A stretch of 64,000 nucleotides of DNA, taken from CAG-390 sp003523225. Lineage in GTDB: Bacteria > Bacillota > Clostridia > Oscillospirales > CAG-272. The position numbers were made by a program, and so were the translations under genes. Under the pieces are notes generated by a model. That model saw only the letters and a program-made list of their open reading frames with translations, had not been told where the DNA came from and did no database searches. Shown here piece by piece: positions 1-8,085 of the stretch. The stretch covers positions 62,001 through 126,000 of the forward strand of contig CABPZE010000001.1 in NCBI GenBank assembly GCA_902461815.1, in the 5' to 3' direction. The first letter of the stretch is position 1. Every line of letters begins with the position of its first letter.

Positions 1-310
1 CTATTTCATTTACATTGCTGAAAATGTCGCGTCCCTCGACAAAGTACTGGTCGTATGCCGTGGAGTTGGTGATGTCAAAATCATATCCGCGTGAGCGGTA
101 GTATTCGGTGTATATGCGGTTGAGGGCAAAGCTGATCTGCGCGTATATATTGGCGCGAAGCGCGTTTTCAGGCCATGAAGGATATATCTCGCTTGACGCT
201 ACATTTGCTATGTAGTCCCAGAACGGAAGCGTCACATTGCGCGCCGGCTCGTTTGGTGCGCCGAGATGCACTGTTATGGTTTCCGGGATGACAGGTGTTA
301 CGGTAGGCAT
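1..310 (-). CDS. SpoIID/LytB-like protein, N-terminal part (cut by left edge)
   Basis: The 103 visible residues start at an ATG (310-308) preceded by GGAGGTAATTC and run off the left edge with no stop. The stretch around 'SSEIYPSWPENALRANIY' resembles the SpoIID/LytB signature, in which a conserved S-E-x-P-x-W-P-x-E-A-L segment leads into an Ala-rich helix. In Clostridia such proteins often carry C-terminal peptidoglycan-binding repeats, which would lie outside this window. SpoIID-type enzymes act on peptidoglycan during spore engulfment or germination. The gene sits 14 nt downstream of the Ig-like gene at 325-852 and the two are probably cotranscribed. Function is inferred from family resemblance only. 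Confidence 0.65.
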   Translation of the reverse strand, partial: MPTVTPVIPETITVHLGAPNEPARNVTLPFWDYIANVASSEIYPSWPENALRANIYAQISFALNRIYTEYYRSRGYDFDITNSTAYDQYFVEGRDIFSNVNEI

Positions 311-324
311 GAATTACCTCCAAG

Positions 325-852
325 TTACAGCCCCGGATTCTGAGAGCCCGGGAAAATTATTGTGCTGTCGGGGCGGCGTGAATCGGAATACCCGTTTTCG
401 GGCAGCGGGATCATTGCTACGCTTTGAACTGAGGTGATCCCGTCGAAGATCGGAACGCTTTCATAAACCGGGGTGTAATATCCGGCAAGCGTGACGTCTA
501 TCCCATATGAGGCAAAAGGCTTTACATTGCCGGGAGTCTGCGCCAGCTCACGCGGGGGAGCCGGAAGAGTAATTACCGGAGTAAGCCCGCTGCGGTCGGT
601 GAGCAGAGAAGCCACGATACCTCCTCCGGCTTCAGGGGTATCGCGGATAATTACCGCCGCTCCCTCAAGCGGGATCGCACCGTCGGCGGTGAATACACGA
701 ACTGCAAGGCGTCCCTCGCCGCTCATGTCCTCGGATTCTGTCATCTGCTGCACAGGTTCTTTTCCGGAGTCCGTTTCACGCGGCGGATCCGTCTGAGCGT
801 TCGCGGAAGGGGGCAACGGCTGAACTCCTTCTGGATTTATGTTTTCATTCAT
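325..852 (-). CDS. Ig-like/carboxypeptidase-regulatory-like domain protein
   Basis: A 175-residue protein. The ATG at 852 is preferred over an in-frame upstream start at 897 because GGAGGTTTGTTT lies directly before it. Residues 1-45 are Pro/Glu/Thr-rich and look disordered. The rest has the pattern of a beta-sandwich that places small charged turns between strands ('LAVRVFTADGAIPLEGA', then a conserved 'ITLPAPP', then 'PVYESVPIFDG'), as in carboxypeptidase-regulatory-like or Ig-like folds. No signal peptide or membrane segment is visible. It is followed after 14 nt by the SpoIID-like gene, and such pairs recur in Clostridia, which suggests a role in spore or cell-wall biology. The exact function is unknown. 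Confidence 0.6.
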   Translation of the reverse strand: MNENINPEGVQPLPPSANAQTDPPRETDSGKEPVQQMTESEDMSGEGRLAVRVFTADGAIPLEGAAVIIRDTPEAGGGIVASLLTDRSGLTPVITLPAPPRELAQTPGNVKPFASYGIDVTLAGYYTPVYESVPIFDGITSVQSVAMIPLPENGYSDSRRPDSTIIFPGSQNPGL

Positions 853-915
853 AAACAAACCTCCGTTCGGCTTTATGCAATATGCGGTGAAAGCCATGAA
901 AAATCTCTCTGTTAA

Positions 916-941
916 AGATTATGCGACAGAGCAAAAATGGT
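916..941 (-). promoter_or_regulatory. possible sporulation-type (sigma-K-like) promoter
   Basis: On the minus strand an AC dinucleotide (941-940) is followed by 16 nt and then CATAATCT (923-916), matching the loose AC-N16/17-CATANNNT pattern of mother-cell sigma factors. It would give a leader of roughly 55 nt before the gene starting at 852. No good sigma-A promoter was seen here for that gene. The consensus is short, so chance occurrence is quite possible. Confidence 0.2.
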
Positions 942-1029
942 TACGGAGCGTAAAGTGACATCTTTGAAGCCCGTAAAAATGTTTTTTAGTCGAAACAGTC
1001 AAAATATACGGAAAAAATGTTTTTTGTTC

Positions 1030-1058
1030 TTGTACTTGAGGGAGGTTTGTGATATACT
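1030..1058 (+). promoter_or_regulatory. sigma-A promoter for the alpha/beta hydrolase
   Basis: TTGTAC (1030-1035) and TATACT (1053-1058) are separated by 17 nt. This places transcription start roughly 110 nt upstream of the hydrolase ATG at 1176. The rest of the 853-1175 gap contains no gene that can be supported; a 73-codon open frame there lacks a ribosome binding site and recognisable composition. Confidence 0.6.
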
Positions 1059-1175
1059 TGTCTTACATTATACCGAACAGCAAAAGTTTTTGAGATATCT
1101 TACGGTGATCAATCATACCGCCAAGGACAATAAATCGGGAATAAAAGTATTGGTATAATTACGGCAGGAGCAAAA

Positions 1176-2141
1176 ATGATTTTCGAAAAGCAAATTGTAA
1201 AGCAGTACAAAAGGATGATGTGCTCGCGTTGCGACGACACCGGCAGAGCGTTTTATTTTTCTGCCGACGATTTTCCGGGATTACATAAAGAGGAGTACTG
1301 TTTTACTGCTTCTGCGGGTCACATGATGAAGGGGTATCTTTATCATTATGACAATGCAATACACGGAAGACTTGTTATCTTCGATCACGGCTTTGGCGGA
1401 GGACACCGGTCATATATGAAGGAGATCGAGTTGCTGTGCAGAGAGGGATATCTCGTGCTTGCCTATGACCACACCGGTTGCATGGAGTCGGGCGGGGAAA
1501 CGCCCAACGGTCTGGCGCAGTCACTTTGCGATCTCAATGACTGTATCAACAGCGTAAAAAAGGACAGCGAACTGTCCGGATCGGATATTTCGGTTGTCGG
1601 TCACAGCTGGGGCGGCTATTCCTGCCTGAACATTGCGGCGCTTCATCCGGATATCTCGCATATTGTCGTGATGTGCGGCTTTGTTTCTGTTGAATTGCTT
1701 GTAAATTCGTTTTTTGCAGGTCCTATGAAGGTCTACCGCAGGGCGATCATGCAGCTGGAACGTGAGATGAATCCGGATTTTGTCGGGTACGACGCCGTAA
1801 AAACTCTTTCCGGAACAGACGCAAAGGTGCTTCTTATTTATTCCGATAACGATAAGCTGTGCAGCATGGATCCGCATTACACCGTTTTGAGATCCGGCTT
1901 GTCCCAAAAGAAGAATATTCATTTCCTGTTGGAAAGCGGAAAAGGTCATAACCCCAACTATACCGCCGATGCTGTGAAGTATCTGGGTGAATATGCCGCT
2001 ACTGTGCAGAAAAAAACGAGAAAAAAGAAGCTTGAGACGGAAAAGCAGAAGGCTGATTTCGTTGCTTCCTACGACTGGAACCGTATGACGGCTCAGGATG
2101 AAAAGGTGTGGAACGAAATATTCAAAGTATTGGCGGAATAA
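1176..2141 (+). CDS. alpha/beta hydrolase (serine hydrolase)
   Basis: A 321-residue cytoplasmic protein. The oxyanion-hole motif HGFGGG lies at residues 71-76 and the nucleophile elbow GHSWGG at 142-147, making Ser144 the likely nucleophile. Asp224 or Asp226 ('YSDND') and His258 ('GKGHN') complete a plausible triad. The length and the central strand order fit the serine-aminopeptidase/monoacylglycerol-lipase-like (Hydrolase_4) group of the fold. The ATG at 1176 follows GGCAGGAG. The C-terminal 55 residues are Lys-rich and probably a helical extension. It is followed after 68 nt by the transglutaminase-like gene, perhaps on the same transcript. The substrate cannot be told from sequence. Confidence 0.8.
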   Translation: MIFEKQIVKQYKRMMCSRCDDTGRAFYFSADDFPGLHKEEYCFTASAGHMMKGYLYHYDNAIHGRLVIFDHGFGGGHRSYMKEIELLCREGYLVLAYDHTGCMESGGETPNGLAQSLCDLNDCINSVKKDSELSGSDISVVGHSWGGYSCLNIAALHPDISHIVVMCGFVSVELLVNSFFAGPMKVYRRAIMQLEREMNPDFVGYDAVKTLSGTDAKVLLIYSDNDKLCSMDPHYTVLRSGLSQKKNIHFLLESGKGHNPNYTADAVKYLGEYAATVQKKTRKKKLETEKQKADFVASYDWNRMTAQDEKVWNEIFKVLAE

Positions 2142-2209
2142 TTAATAGAGACTGTTGCCAAGACAGACTATTTACGGTCGATCAATAAAAGCATGAGAGG
2201 GGAACTGCA

Positions 2210-3583
2210 ATGATAGAATTCAAAGAAGAAAACATAAAATACATGGCGCTTGAGCTGCCGGACGAGATTAATTTTTATAAGTATTCAGGAGATTTTGACG
2301 GGGAGCTTTCCGCTATTGAGCGGTATATGAAGCGCGATATATCTGACGGGCTTAAGGTTCGGCTTAAACTGGAGGCAGTCATAGCCGAGAGAATGACGCA
2401 CGACTACCTTTATGATTTTGACGGACTTCTGGAGCGCATCCGGAAGAAATATCCCGCCTGCCGTCCATCCGATCTTGAAAAGTTTATAAGCATGGGTCAT
2501 GCAGACTATATAAGAAGGGGCGGAGTCAGATATTTTGAGTCCGCCGCTGCGCGCAATGTTATGAACTGCTGCCGCCGTCAGCTTGATGAGCTTGAATCGG
2601 GAAACAGCATTGAGGCAAGCAGATATTGGAGCAGTCGGTTACATGAAAATCTTGAAATAATGAAGAAGCAGGGAGGTCGTGCGTTCCGTTTCCGTGTCCG
2701 TGAGCATATCGCTCCTGACGACGAGTATTCCAGACCGGGTAGCACGGTGTGCGCGCATCTGCCGTATCCCTGCGAATGTCCGGAGCAGAGCGACATACAG
2801 CTTGAGGCGTCATCTCACCCGGTGTATATTTCCGACTCCGAGCATCGCACAGCCTTTATAAATGCAGAACACTGTGACGGTGCTGATTATTGGGTGGAAT
2901 TTTCCTATACCATACGCGAACCGTATAATGTCCTCGACCCCAATGAAGTATCAGCGGAGCAGCCTGATTTCTGCCTTGACGAGGAGCTTCCGCAGATACG
3001 TTTTACTCCCGCGATATGCGCGCTTGCCGCAGAGCTTGCCGCCGGAGAAAGCAATCCTCTGATATTGGCTCGCCGCGCTTACGATTACGTTACCATACAT
3101 GTTGCGTATTCTTATATGCGGGATTATCTGTGCCTTGATTTCATACCCGGCTTTGCAATGCTTAACGGACGCGGCGACTGCGGAGTCATGGCGCTGTTGT
3201 TCATTACGCTGTGCCGTGCAATGGGAGTGCCTGCCCGGTGGCAGTCCGGAAGCCATGTAGAGCCGGACGATATCGGAAGTCACGACTGGGCGCAGTTTTA
3301 TGTTGCTCCGTATGGTTGGCTGCCCGCCGACCCATCCTTTGGCGGAGGGGCACTTCGCAAGGGAGATGTTGAGCTGTGGGATCACTATTTCGGTAATCTT
3401 GACCCGTTCCGTCAGATAAACTGTACGGGTTTTGCCGCTACGTTTGATCCGCCGCGCAGGTATCTGCGCCGTGACCCTTATGACAACCAGAGCGGAGAGA
3501 TCGAGTACGCCGACGCTCCGCTCTGGTTCGGGCAGATAAGCTCGTCGCGCGAGGTCGTCTCGGCGGAGGAGCTTGAGTATTGA
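2210..3583 (+). CDS. transglutaminase-like domain protein
   Basis: A 457-residue protein with no signal peptide. The C-terminal half carries a transglutaminase/protease-like core: Cys324 in 'GRGDCGVMALLF', His358 in 'SHDWAQFY' and Asp374 in 'PADPSFGG', which is the usual Cys-His-Asp order and spacing. The N-terminal ~200 residues are helix-rich and not recognised. Bacterial members of this superfamily are mostly peptidases or amidases rather than cross-linking enzymes. The ATG at 2210 follows GAGAGGGG. A strong hairpin 12 nt after the stop ends the transcript. The biological substrate is unknown; the neighbouring hydrolase suggests a joint degradative role, but that is inference. Confidence 0.75.
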   Translation: MIEFKEENIKYMALELPDEINFYKYSGDFDGELSAIERYMKRDISDGLKVRLKLEAVIAERMTHDYLYDFDGLLERIRKKYPACRPSDLEKFISMGHADYIRRGGVRYFESAAARNVMNCCRRQLDELESGNSIEASRYWSSRLHENLEIMKKQGGRAFRFRVREHIAPDDEYSRPGSTVCAHLPYPCECPEQSDIQLEASSHPVYISDSEHRTAFINAEHCDGADYWVEFSYTIREPYNVLDPNEVSAEQPDFCLDEELPQIRFTPAICALAAELAAGESNPLILARRAYDYVTIHVAYSYMRDYLCLDFIPGFAMLNGRGDCGVMALLFITLCRAMGVPARWQSGSHVEPDDIGSHDWAQFYVAPYGWLPADPSFGGGALRKGDVELWDHYFGNLDPFRQINCTGFAATFDPPRRYLRRDPYDNQSGEIEYADAPLWFGQISSSREVVSAEELEY

Positions 3584-3594
3584 TGAATAAAATT

Positions 3595-3631
3595 ATTTAC
3601 GGGCTGTCGCTCAACGCGACAGCCCGTAAAT
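3595..3631 (+). terminator. terminator-like hairpin after transglutaminase-like gene
   Basis: A perfect 16-bp stem (3595-3610 with 3616-3631) around a 5-nt loop starts 12 nt after the stop codon. The downstream T tract is weak, but stem stability and position support termination. Confidence 0.65.
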
Positions 3632-4035
3632 ATTCTGATAATTACCTATTGTGCATACTGTATCCGATTATAAAAGGGAGCTGCCCTTTTCGCGCATAAC
3701 ATATACCTCATGGTAATAAAGACCCGAAACAAATTTTCACGGCATACAGCATATTTATGCTGAATGAAAGATAAAGAGAAGCCTTCATCCTGAACGGTAC
3801 ATCTGCGCCCTCCGTTCAATTGTTTGTTCGGGACATAATTCCGTTATTCGTATAATATCATATCAGTTTTGTATTTGTGATTTGTAATACAAATGTTTGA
3901 GAATTGTTAATGTGACATGTGACACAGTACGATTTATGTTTGCGAAAAATCTTACATACATCAAAGTGGGGTTATTATTGTAAATATTGTTTAGTGTGAA
4001 TTTTGCCCGGAGTGAATATTAACGATCTGATGATC
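3632..4035. other. intergenic region without a recognisable gene
   Basis: About 400 AT-rich bases lie between two convergent transcription units. No open frame with a ribosome binding site, no RNA fold of a known class and no long repeat was found by eye. Confidence 0.5.
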
Positions 4036-4088
4036 CGCAAAAATCAAAAAACTACTCCCGCAGTGCAGATACGGTCGGCTGCGGGAGT
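4036..4088 (-). terminator. rho-independent terminator of the AraC gene
   Basis: On the minus strand a 10-bp stem (ACTCCCGCAG, 4088-4079 with 4063-4054) is followed by a T-rich tail with two runs of T. It lies 6 nt after the AraC stop codon. Confidence 0.8.
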
Positions 4089-4093
4089 TATTC

Positions 4094-4867
4094 TTAAATT
4101 ATATAGGTTTTACGGTATTCGGACGGAGAAAGCCCGACTTCCTTCTTGAACGCGGTGCTGAAATAATAACCGTTTTCAAACCCGGTCTTTTCGGCGATTT
4201 CCGAAAGCGGCAGAGAGGTGTCCACAAGAAGCTGCTTGGCGTTTTTTATTCGGATGTTGATAAGGTGCCTCATGGGAAGAATTCCGGTGGATTTGCGGAA
4301 CTTAAGGATCAGACCCGATGGGGATATCCCGAATTCAGCGGCAATTTCCTTCATGTTCAGTTTTTTCGGATAATTTTCCTTAAGATATTGCAGAACATCG
4401 GTAACCAGCGGATCGTTGATATTGCTGCTGCTGTGAAACAGGTGATTGCTTTCATAGTAATATTGAAACAATATGTCGCAAAGAAGATGGCACATATACC
4501 GATTCTGATCGGTGTACGGGATCTTTGACATCCCACTCATCATTTGCAGGGTGCTTTGAAGACGGGATGTGTCAGAGATCGCGATTTTTCCAAGCGGCAG
4601 GTCAAAAGGCGGGACTTCTGTGTCGGATAGTCTGAATCGTATAAAATGAACGGTGATAGGCTCGATAACTCTGCGTTCAAAATTAATAAACGGTGGAATA
4701 AAATACAAATCACCCTTTTGAATTATGTCTTCCTTGCCGTCGAATTTGCAGCGGAAGGCGCCGTTTATCACAATATAAATTGTCCAATCTTCGTGAAACA
4801 TGCTGAGGTATTTGAACTGATCGCGTTTTATTCTGCTGTATTTTGTCGATTGAATAAAGCTGTTCAT
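4094..4867 (-). CDS. AraC-family transcriptional regulator
   Basis: A 257-residue regulator. The N-terminal ~140 residues form a cupin-like sensing domain (strand-rich, with 'GDLYFIPPF' as the cupin signature). Residues ~160-257 form the paired helix-turn-helix AraC DNA-binding domain, ending with the typical 'ENGYYFSTAFKKEVG' and 'SPSEYRK' signatures. The ATG at 4867 is chosen over an in-frame GTG at 4882 because GTGAGGTC is then a correctly placed ribosome binding site. It is divergent from the nine-gene glycan operon beginning at 4987, with its promoter in the shared 120-bp gap, so it is the natural candidate activator. The sensed sugar is unknown. Confidence 0.88.
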   Translation of the reverse strand: MNSFIQSTKYSRIKRDQFKYLSMFHEDWTIYIVINGAFRCKFDGKEDIIQKGDLYFIPPFINFERRVIEPITVHFIRFRLSDTEVPPFDLPLGKIAISDTSRLQSTLQMMSGMSKIPYTDQNRYMCHLLCDILFQYYYESNHLFHSSSNINDPLVTDVLQYLKENYPKKLNMKEIAAEFGISPSGLILKFRKSTGILPMRHLINIRIKNAKQLLVDTSLPLSEIAEKTGFENGYYFSTAFKKEVGLSPSEYRKTYII

Positions 4868-4916
4868 CGGTTTTGACCTCACTCAAATAAATTATAAATA
4901 ATTCTAATTCATCGCA

Positions 4917-4945
4917 TTGTATTTGTCAAGAGGAAACATTATAAT
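4917..4945 (+). promoter_or_regulatory. sigma-A promoter of the glycan operon
   Basis: TTGTAT (4917-4922), a 17-nt spacer and a perfect TATAAT (4940-4945) lie 41 nt before the first ATG of the operon (4987). The -35 box is imperfect, as expected if the divergent AraC protein activates it. Confidence 0.65.
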
Positions 4946-4986
4946 TGTATCAAAAGTTTCCCCCAATACGATAAAGGAGCAAAAAA

Positions 4987-5955
4987 ATGAAACGAGTAGT
5001 ATCAATTATTCTCTTAACCGGTCTGTTCTGTCTGATGTGCGGGATTTCTGTACAGGCAGCAGACGAAACCCTGACAGGTTCGGGAATGCCGATCCTTATA
5101 ACTGAGGTTGCGGCAATGCCCGGCATCTCTGAGGATTTCGGTCAGTTGGTTGAAATATACAACAATACGAAATCCGAGCTTGATCTTTACGACTATGAGT
5201 TTGACGTAACCACTTCGCGTGATGCAAATCTGACTGTGCAGATGGGAGCCAGCAAGTTCAAGGGTGGCTTCTATGCGACAATGTCAAAGGGCGAGATAAT
5301 TCTGAAGTCCGGAGAATTAGCCGTGCTTTGGCTGGTGATCGATCCCGCCCAGGCGAAATATACTGAGTCGGATGTCCGCACGCTCATGGGCAATATTCCG
5401 GAAGGCACTCAGATAATCCGTGTTGACACCACTGACAATACAGTAGCTTACGGCGATGCACCTTATATTGATCGCGGAGCCGCGTGTTACCTCATGGCTA
5501 ACCTGCGCGGATGCTATGCTGACGGCGGCAACAATGCGGAGCTTGCCGGTGCGTATGTGCGCATTTACGGTCAGAGCGGTCAGGGAAAGTCCCAGCTTTA
5601 CGGTGATATCGGAAGTCAGACTCAGGTAAGATGGCAGGCTGACCTTACTGCAACCACAAGCAAGGTTGACAGCAACGTTGCTTGCGCTTTCGGAACTCTG
5701 GATTCGACACAGACGGACATTATTACGAATGTGTATATTCCCGAGGTCGAGACCACGCCGTCGGAAGAAACCACCAATGCGCCTGAGACGACCGCTGCCC
5801 CTGAAACAACTGTTCCGGAGAACACAGAGGCGCCCGAAACCACTAAGTCCTCCGATTCGTCACCTGAAACCGGAGACAGTGCACTGGTACTTCTTGTTAT
5901 CATTGCAGGTGTGCTTATGACCGCGGCTGTACTGCGTCGGTGCGTGCGCAGATAA
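4987..5955 (+). CDS. secreted surface protein with lamin-tail-like domain and SPETG sorting signal
   Basis: A 322-residue exported protein. A signal peptide (residues 1-24, likely cleaved after VQA) precedes a domain (~34-220) whose start 'ILITEVAAMPG' and following 'LVEIYNNT...LDLYDYEF' resemble lamin-tail (LTD) domains. A Thr/Pro/Glu-rich spacer (~253-290) leads to SPETG (292-296), a hydrophobic helix (~299-316) and the basic tail RRCVRR. This is the layout of a cell-wall sorting signal, with S-P-x-T-G instead of LPxTG. It is the first gene of the operon, behind AAAGGAG. It could display a binding module on the cell surface to hold glycan substrate; that role is inferred. Two class B sortases lie about 42 kb downstream in this window. 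Confidence 0.7.
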   Translation: MKRVVSIILLTGLFCLMCGISVQAADETLTGSGMPILITEVAAMPGISEDFGQLVEIYNNTKSELDLYDYEFDVTTSRDANLTVQMGASKFKGGFYATMSKGEIILKSGELAVLWLVIDPAQAKYTESDVRTLMGNIPEGTQIIRVDTTDNTVAYGDAPYIDRGAACYLMANLRGCYADGGNNAELAGAYVRIYGQSGQGKSQLYGDIGSQTQVRWQADLTATTSKVDSNVACAFGTLDSTQTDIITNVYIPEVETTPSEETTNAPETTAAPETTVPENTEAPETTKSSDSSPETGDSALVLLVIIAGVLMTAAVLRRCVRR

Positions 5956-5986
5956 GCTGTCCTCAGATCGGGAAAGGAGAAAAAAT

Positions 5987-7501
5987 ATGAAAAGGTTCAG
6001 AGTGTCCAGTATGATCCTTGCCATTCTGTTTGTTGCCGGCTGCTGCGCGGGATGTGTCAATCAGAATGACCCTGGGGATGTGACGTCTTTGCCGTCAACG
6101 GAAACTGCCGTTATAACAGATAAAAGCGGAAACACCGTAGCAGAAGAAAACGAATTGGATGATAATGGCTTTTTGAAGGATAACCTCCCCGACACACTTG
6201 ATTACGGCGGAAAGACGATAACGGTTCTTGCGTGGGACGGACAGAGCTACGAGGAGTTTGAAGCGGAAGCCTTGAACGGAGAAACCATAAACGATGCGCT
6301 TTACAAACGGAACGCAGCGGTGAAAGATCGCCTTGGAATAAATCTTGAGTTTATAAAAACCAAGGGCGGAGCATCCAATGTTGACGATTATGTGATCCAG
6401 GTTCGCAGTCAGGCTATGACGGGAACAGGTGAATATGACATCCTGGCTGCATACAGCCGGTCTATTGCCATGTGCGCATACGCGGGACTTACTCAGGATC
6501 TGATGAAGACGGAATATATGGATCTTGATAAACCGTGGTGGCCTGAATCGCTGCAGTCTCAGTCTGTCATCAATGATAAGCTGTATTACTGCGCAGGCGA
6601 TCTTACTATTTCACTTTTCCACAATCTCCCGGTTATTTATTTCAACAAGAATCTCGCAGAGAAGTATTCTATCACCGATAATATGTTGTATGATCTGGTG
6701 TTGAGCGGCAAATGGACGCTTGACAAGATGATACAGCTCAGCGAGGGGACATATTCAGACCTCAACGGCAACAATCTTCAGGATGATGAAGATCAGTATG
6801 GATACATGGGACAAACGACTCAGGTACAGCCGCTTTTCTGGGGCTGCGGTATTACTGCTATCGACGTTGAGGACGGTAAGATGAGCGTATCGCAGAGCTT
6901 TACCGGAGAGAAGATGCACGGTCTGCTTGAAAAAATACTGAACTGGATGTATAACAGCGGAGATGCCCGCTATTCTTCCAAGGGAAATACTGCGTTTTCT
7001 GAAGGAAGGCTGCTGTTCTTCCAGAATGTCGCATCTTATACCATGACAAAGTTCAACGGAATAAAAGGGCTTGATTTCGGAATCCTTCCTTGCCCCAAGG
7101 CAGATGAGGAGCAGGATAACTACTCTTCGGTAATGGGCAATACCATTACGCTGTATGCTCTGCCTATCAATTTGGAGGATACCGATATGTGCAGTGCGGT
7201 TCTTGAATGCATGAGCTCGGAAGGCTATCGCAAGCTCTCGCCGGCTATTTATGAAACCTCGATGAAGGTCAGATATGCGCCGGATGCCACGACTGCAAAA
7301 ATGTATGATCTGATACGCGCCAGCGCACTTTTTGACAACGGCCGTATCTTCTCATCGGTGCTTGGCGACCTATTTACCGGCACTATCAATAACCAGCTTA
7401 AGGAAAACAGCTCGGATTGGATGTCAGTGATCGCTTCGATCAATACACAGCTGAACACGAAGGTTGCTGAGATCAACGATGTTTTTGCAAAATTAGACTG
7501 A
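5987..7501 (+). CDS. extracellular solute-binding lipoprotein (ABC sugar-binding, family 1)
   Basis: A 504-residue lipoprotein. The signal peptide ends in a lipobox at Cys19 (VAGC) or Cys23 (CAGC). The mature part begins with a Thr/Ser-rich linker, then has the layout of large family-1 solute-binding proteins: a strand after 'KTITVLAWDG', a 'NGETINDALYKRN' helix, 'WWPESLQSQSVINDKLYY', and a 'NGNNLQDDEDQYGY' segment typical of oligosaccharide binders in gut Clostridia. AAAGGAG precedes the ATG. Such proteins deliver sugars to ABC permeases, yet no permease or ATPase for sugar import lies in this operon or elsewhere in the window. The ligand is probably an oligosaccharide from the glycan handled by the operon. 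Confidence 0.85.
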   Translation: MKRFRVSSMILAILFVAGCCAGCVNQNDPGDVTSLPSTETAVITDKSGNTVAEENELDDNGFLKDNLPDTLDYGGKTITVLAWDGQSYEEFEAEALNGETINDALYKRNAAVKDRLGINLEFIKTKGGASNVDDYVIQVRSQAMTGTGEYDILAAYSRSIAMCAYAGLTQDLMKTEYMDLDKPWWPESLQSQSVINDKLYYCAGDLTISLFHNLPVIYFNKNLAEKYSITDNMLYDLVLSGKWTLDKMIQLSEGTYSDLNGNNLQDDEDQYGYMGQTTQVQPLFWGCGITAIDVEDGKMSVSQSFTGEKMHGLLEKILNWMYNSGDARYSSKGNTAFSEGRLLFFQNVASYTMTKFNGIKGLDFGILPCPKADEEQDNYSSVMGNTITLYALPINLEDTDMCSAVLECMSSEGYRKLSPAIYETSMKVRYAPDATTAKMYDLIRASALFDNGRIFSSVLGDLFTGTINNQLKENSSDWMSVIASINTQLNTKVAEINDVFAKLD

Positions 7502-7514
7502 GTATTATACAAAA

Positions 7515-7548
7515 CTCCCGGCAGCAGTATTGGTTTGGCTGCCGGGAG
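7515..7548 (+). promoter_or_regulatory. intercistronic hairpin after the binding-protein gene
   Basis: An 11-bp perfect stem (7515-7525 with 7538-7548) sits between the binding-protein stop and the next gene but lacks a T tract. Such hairpins often act as partial terminators or protect upstream mRNA, so that a binding protein is made in excess over downstream enzymes. Position and stem are seen; the role is inferred. Confidence 0.5.
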
Positions 7549-7572
7549 AATATTCCGGAGTTAAAGAAAAAA

Positions 7573-8085
7573 ATGATTTATGACCGTGTGGATAAATTGG
7601 AGGAGTGGGGAGAGCGCTGTCCTGAGCTTTGCGCGGCGCTGTCGGCGGCGCGAGAACTGTTTTCCGCTCCGTTTGCACCCGGAAAATACGTATTTGACGG
7701 AGAGGCGCTGTATGCAGTTTCGTCTGTATATGATACAGAGCCGCGTGAATGCAGAAGATTTGAAAATCACCGCAGATATATTGATATTCAATTACTTGTG
7801 AGCGGAGAGGAGCTTTTTGACGTCTGCCTGCCCGGGACAGATCCTTCGGATACAGATTACAGCGTAGACAGGGATATTGAGTTCGATGCGCTCGGGACGG
7901 ACTATTCGACCGTTTTGCTTCGCAAGGGTGATTTCATTGTGCTGTTTCCGGGCGAGTGGCACAGACCGTGTCTGAATCCGGGGGATTCTTCACGGGTATG
8001 CGAGAAAATTGTAGTGAAAGTTGACATCGAACAAATAAGAAATGCGGAAAGGAAGTCTGCCTCAGGGCAGGGTAAACTAAGATGA
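7573..8085 (+). CDS. YhcH/YjgK/YiaL family protein (NanQ-like sugar anomerase)
   Basis: A 170-residue cytoplasmic protein of the DUF386 family. It shows the family's order of motifs: 'KYVFDGEALYAVSSVYDTE', then 'ENHRRYIDIQLLVSGEE', then 'FIVLFPGEWHRPCL', with His and Glu residues that bind metal in the cupin-like fold. E. coli NanQ (YhcH) of this family interconverts sialic-acid anomers, and YiaL acts in a pentose pathway. With a BNR protein, an aldolase of the NanA/DapA family and L-fucose isomerase downstream, a mutarotase role on the imported sugar is likely. The start codon of the next gene overlaps its stop (ATGA), indicating translational coupling. Confidence 0.85.
   Translation: MIYDRVDKLEEWGERCPELCAALSAARELFSAPFAPGKYVFDGEALYAVSSVYDTEPRECRRFENHRRYIDIQLLVSGEELFDVCLPGTDPSDTDYSVDRDIEFDALGTDYSTVLLRKGDFIVLFPGEWHRPCLNPGDSSRVCEKIVVKVDIEQIRNAERKSASGQGKLR

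Noticed and set aside
937..1158. 73-codon open frame upstream of the alpha/beta hydrolase
   Set aside because: No ribosome binding site, composition unlike coding DNA nearby, and it overlaps the promoter at 1030-1058.
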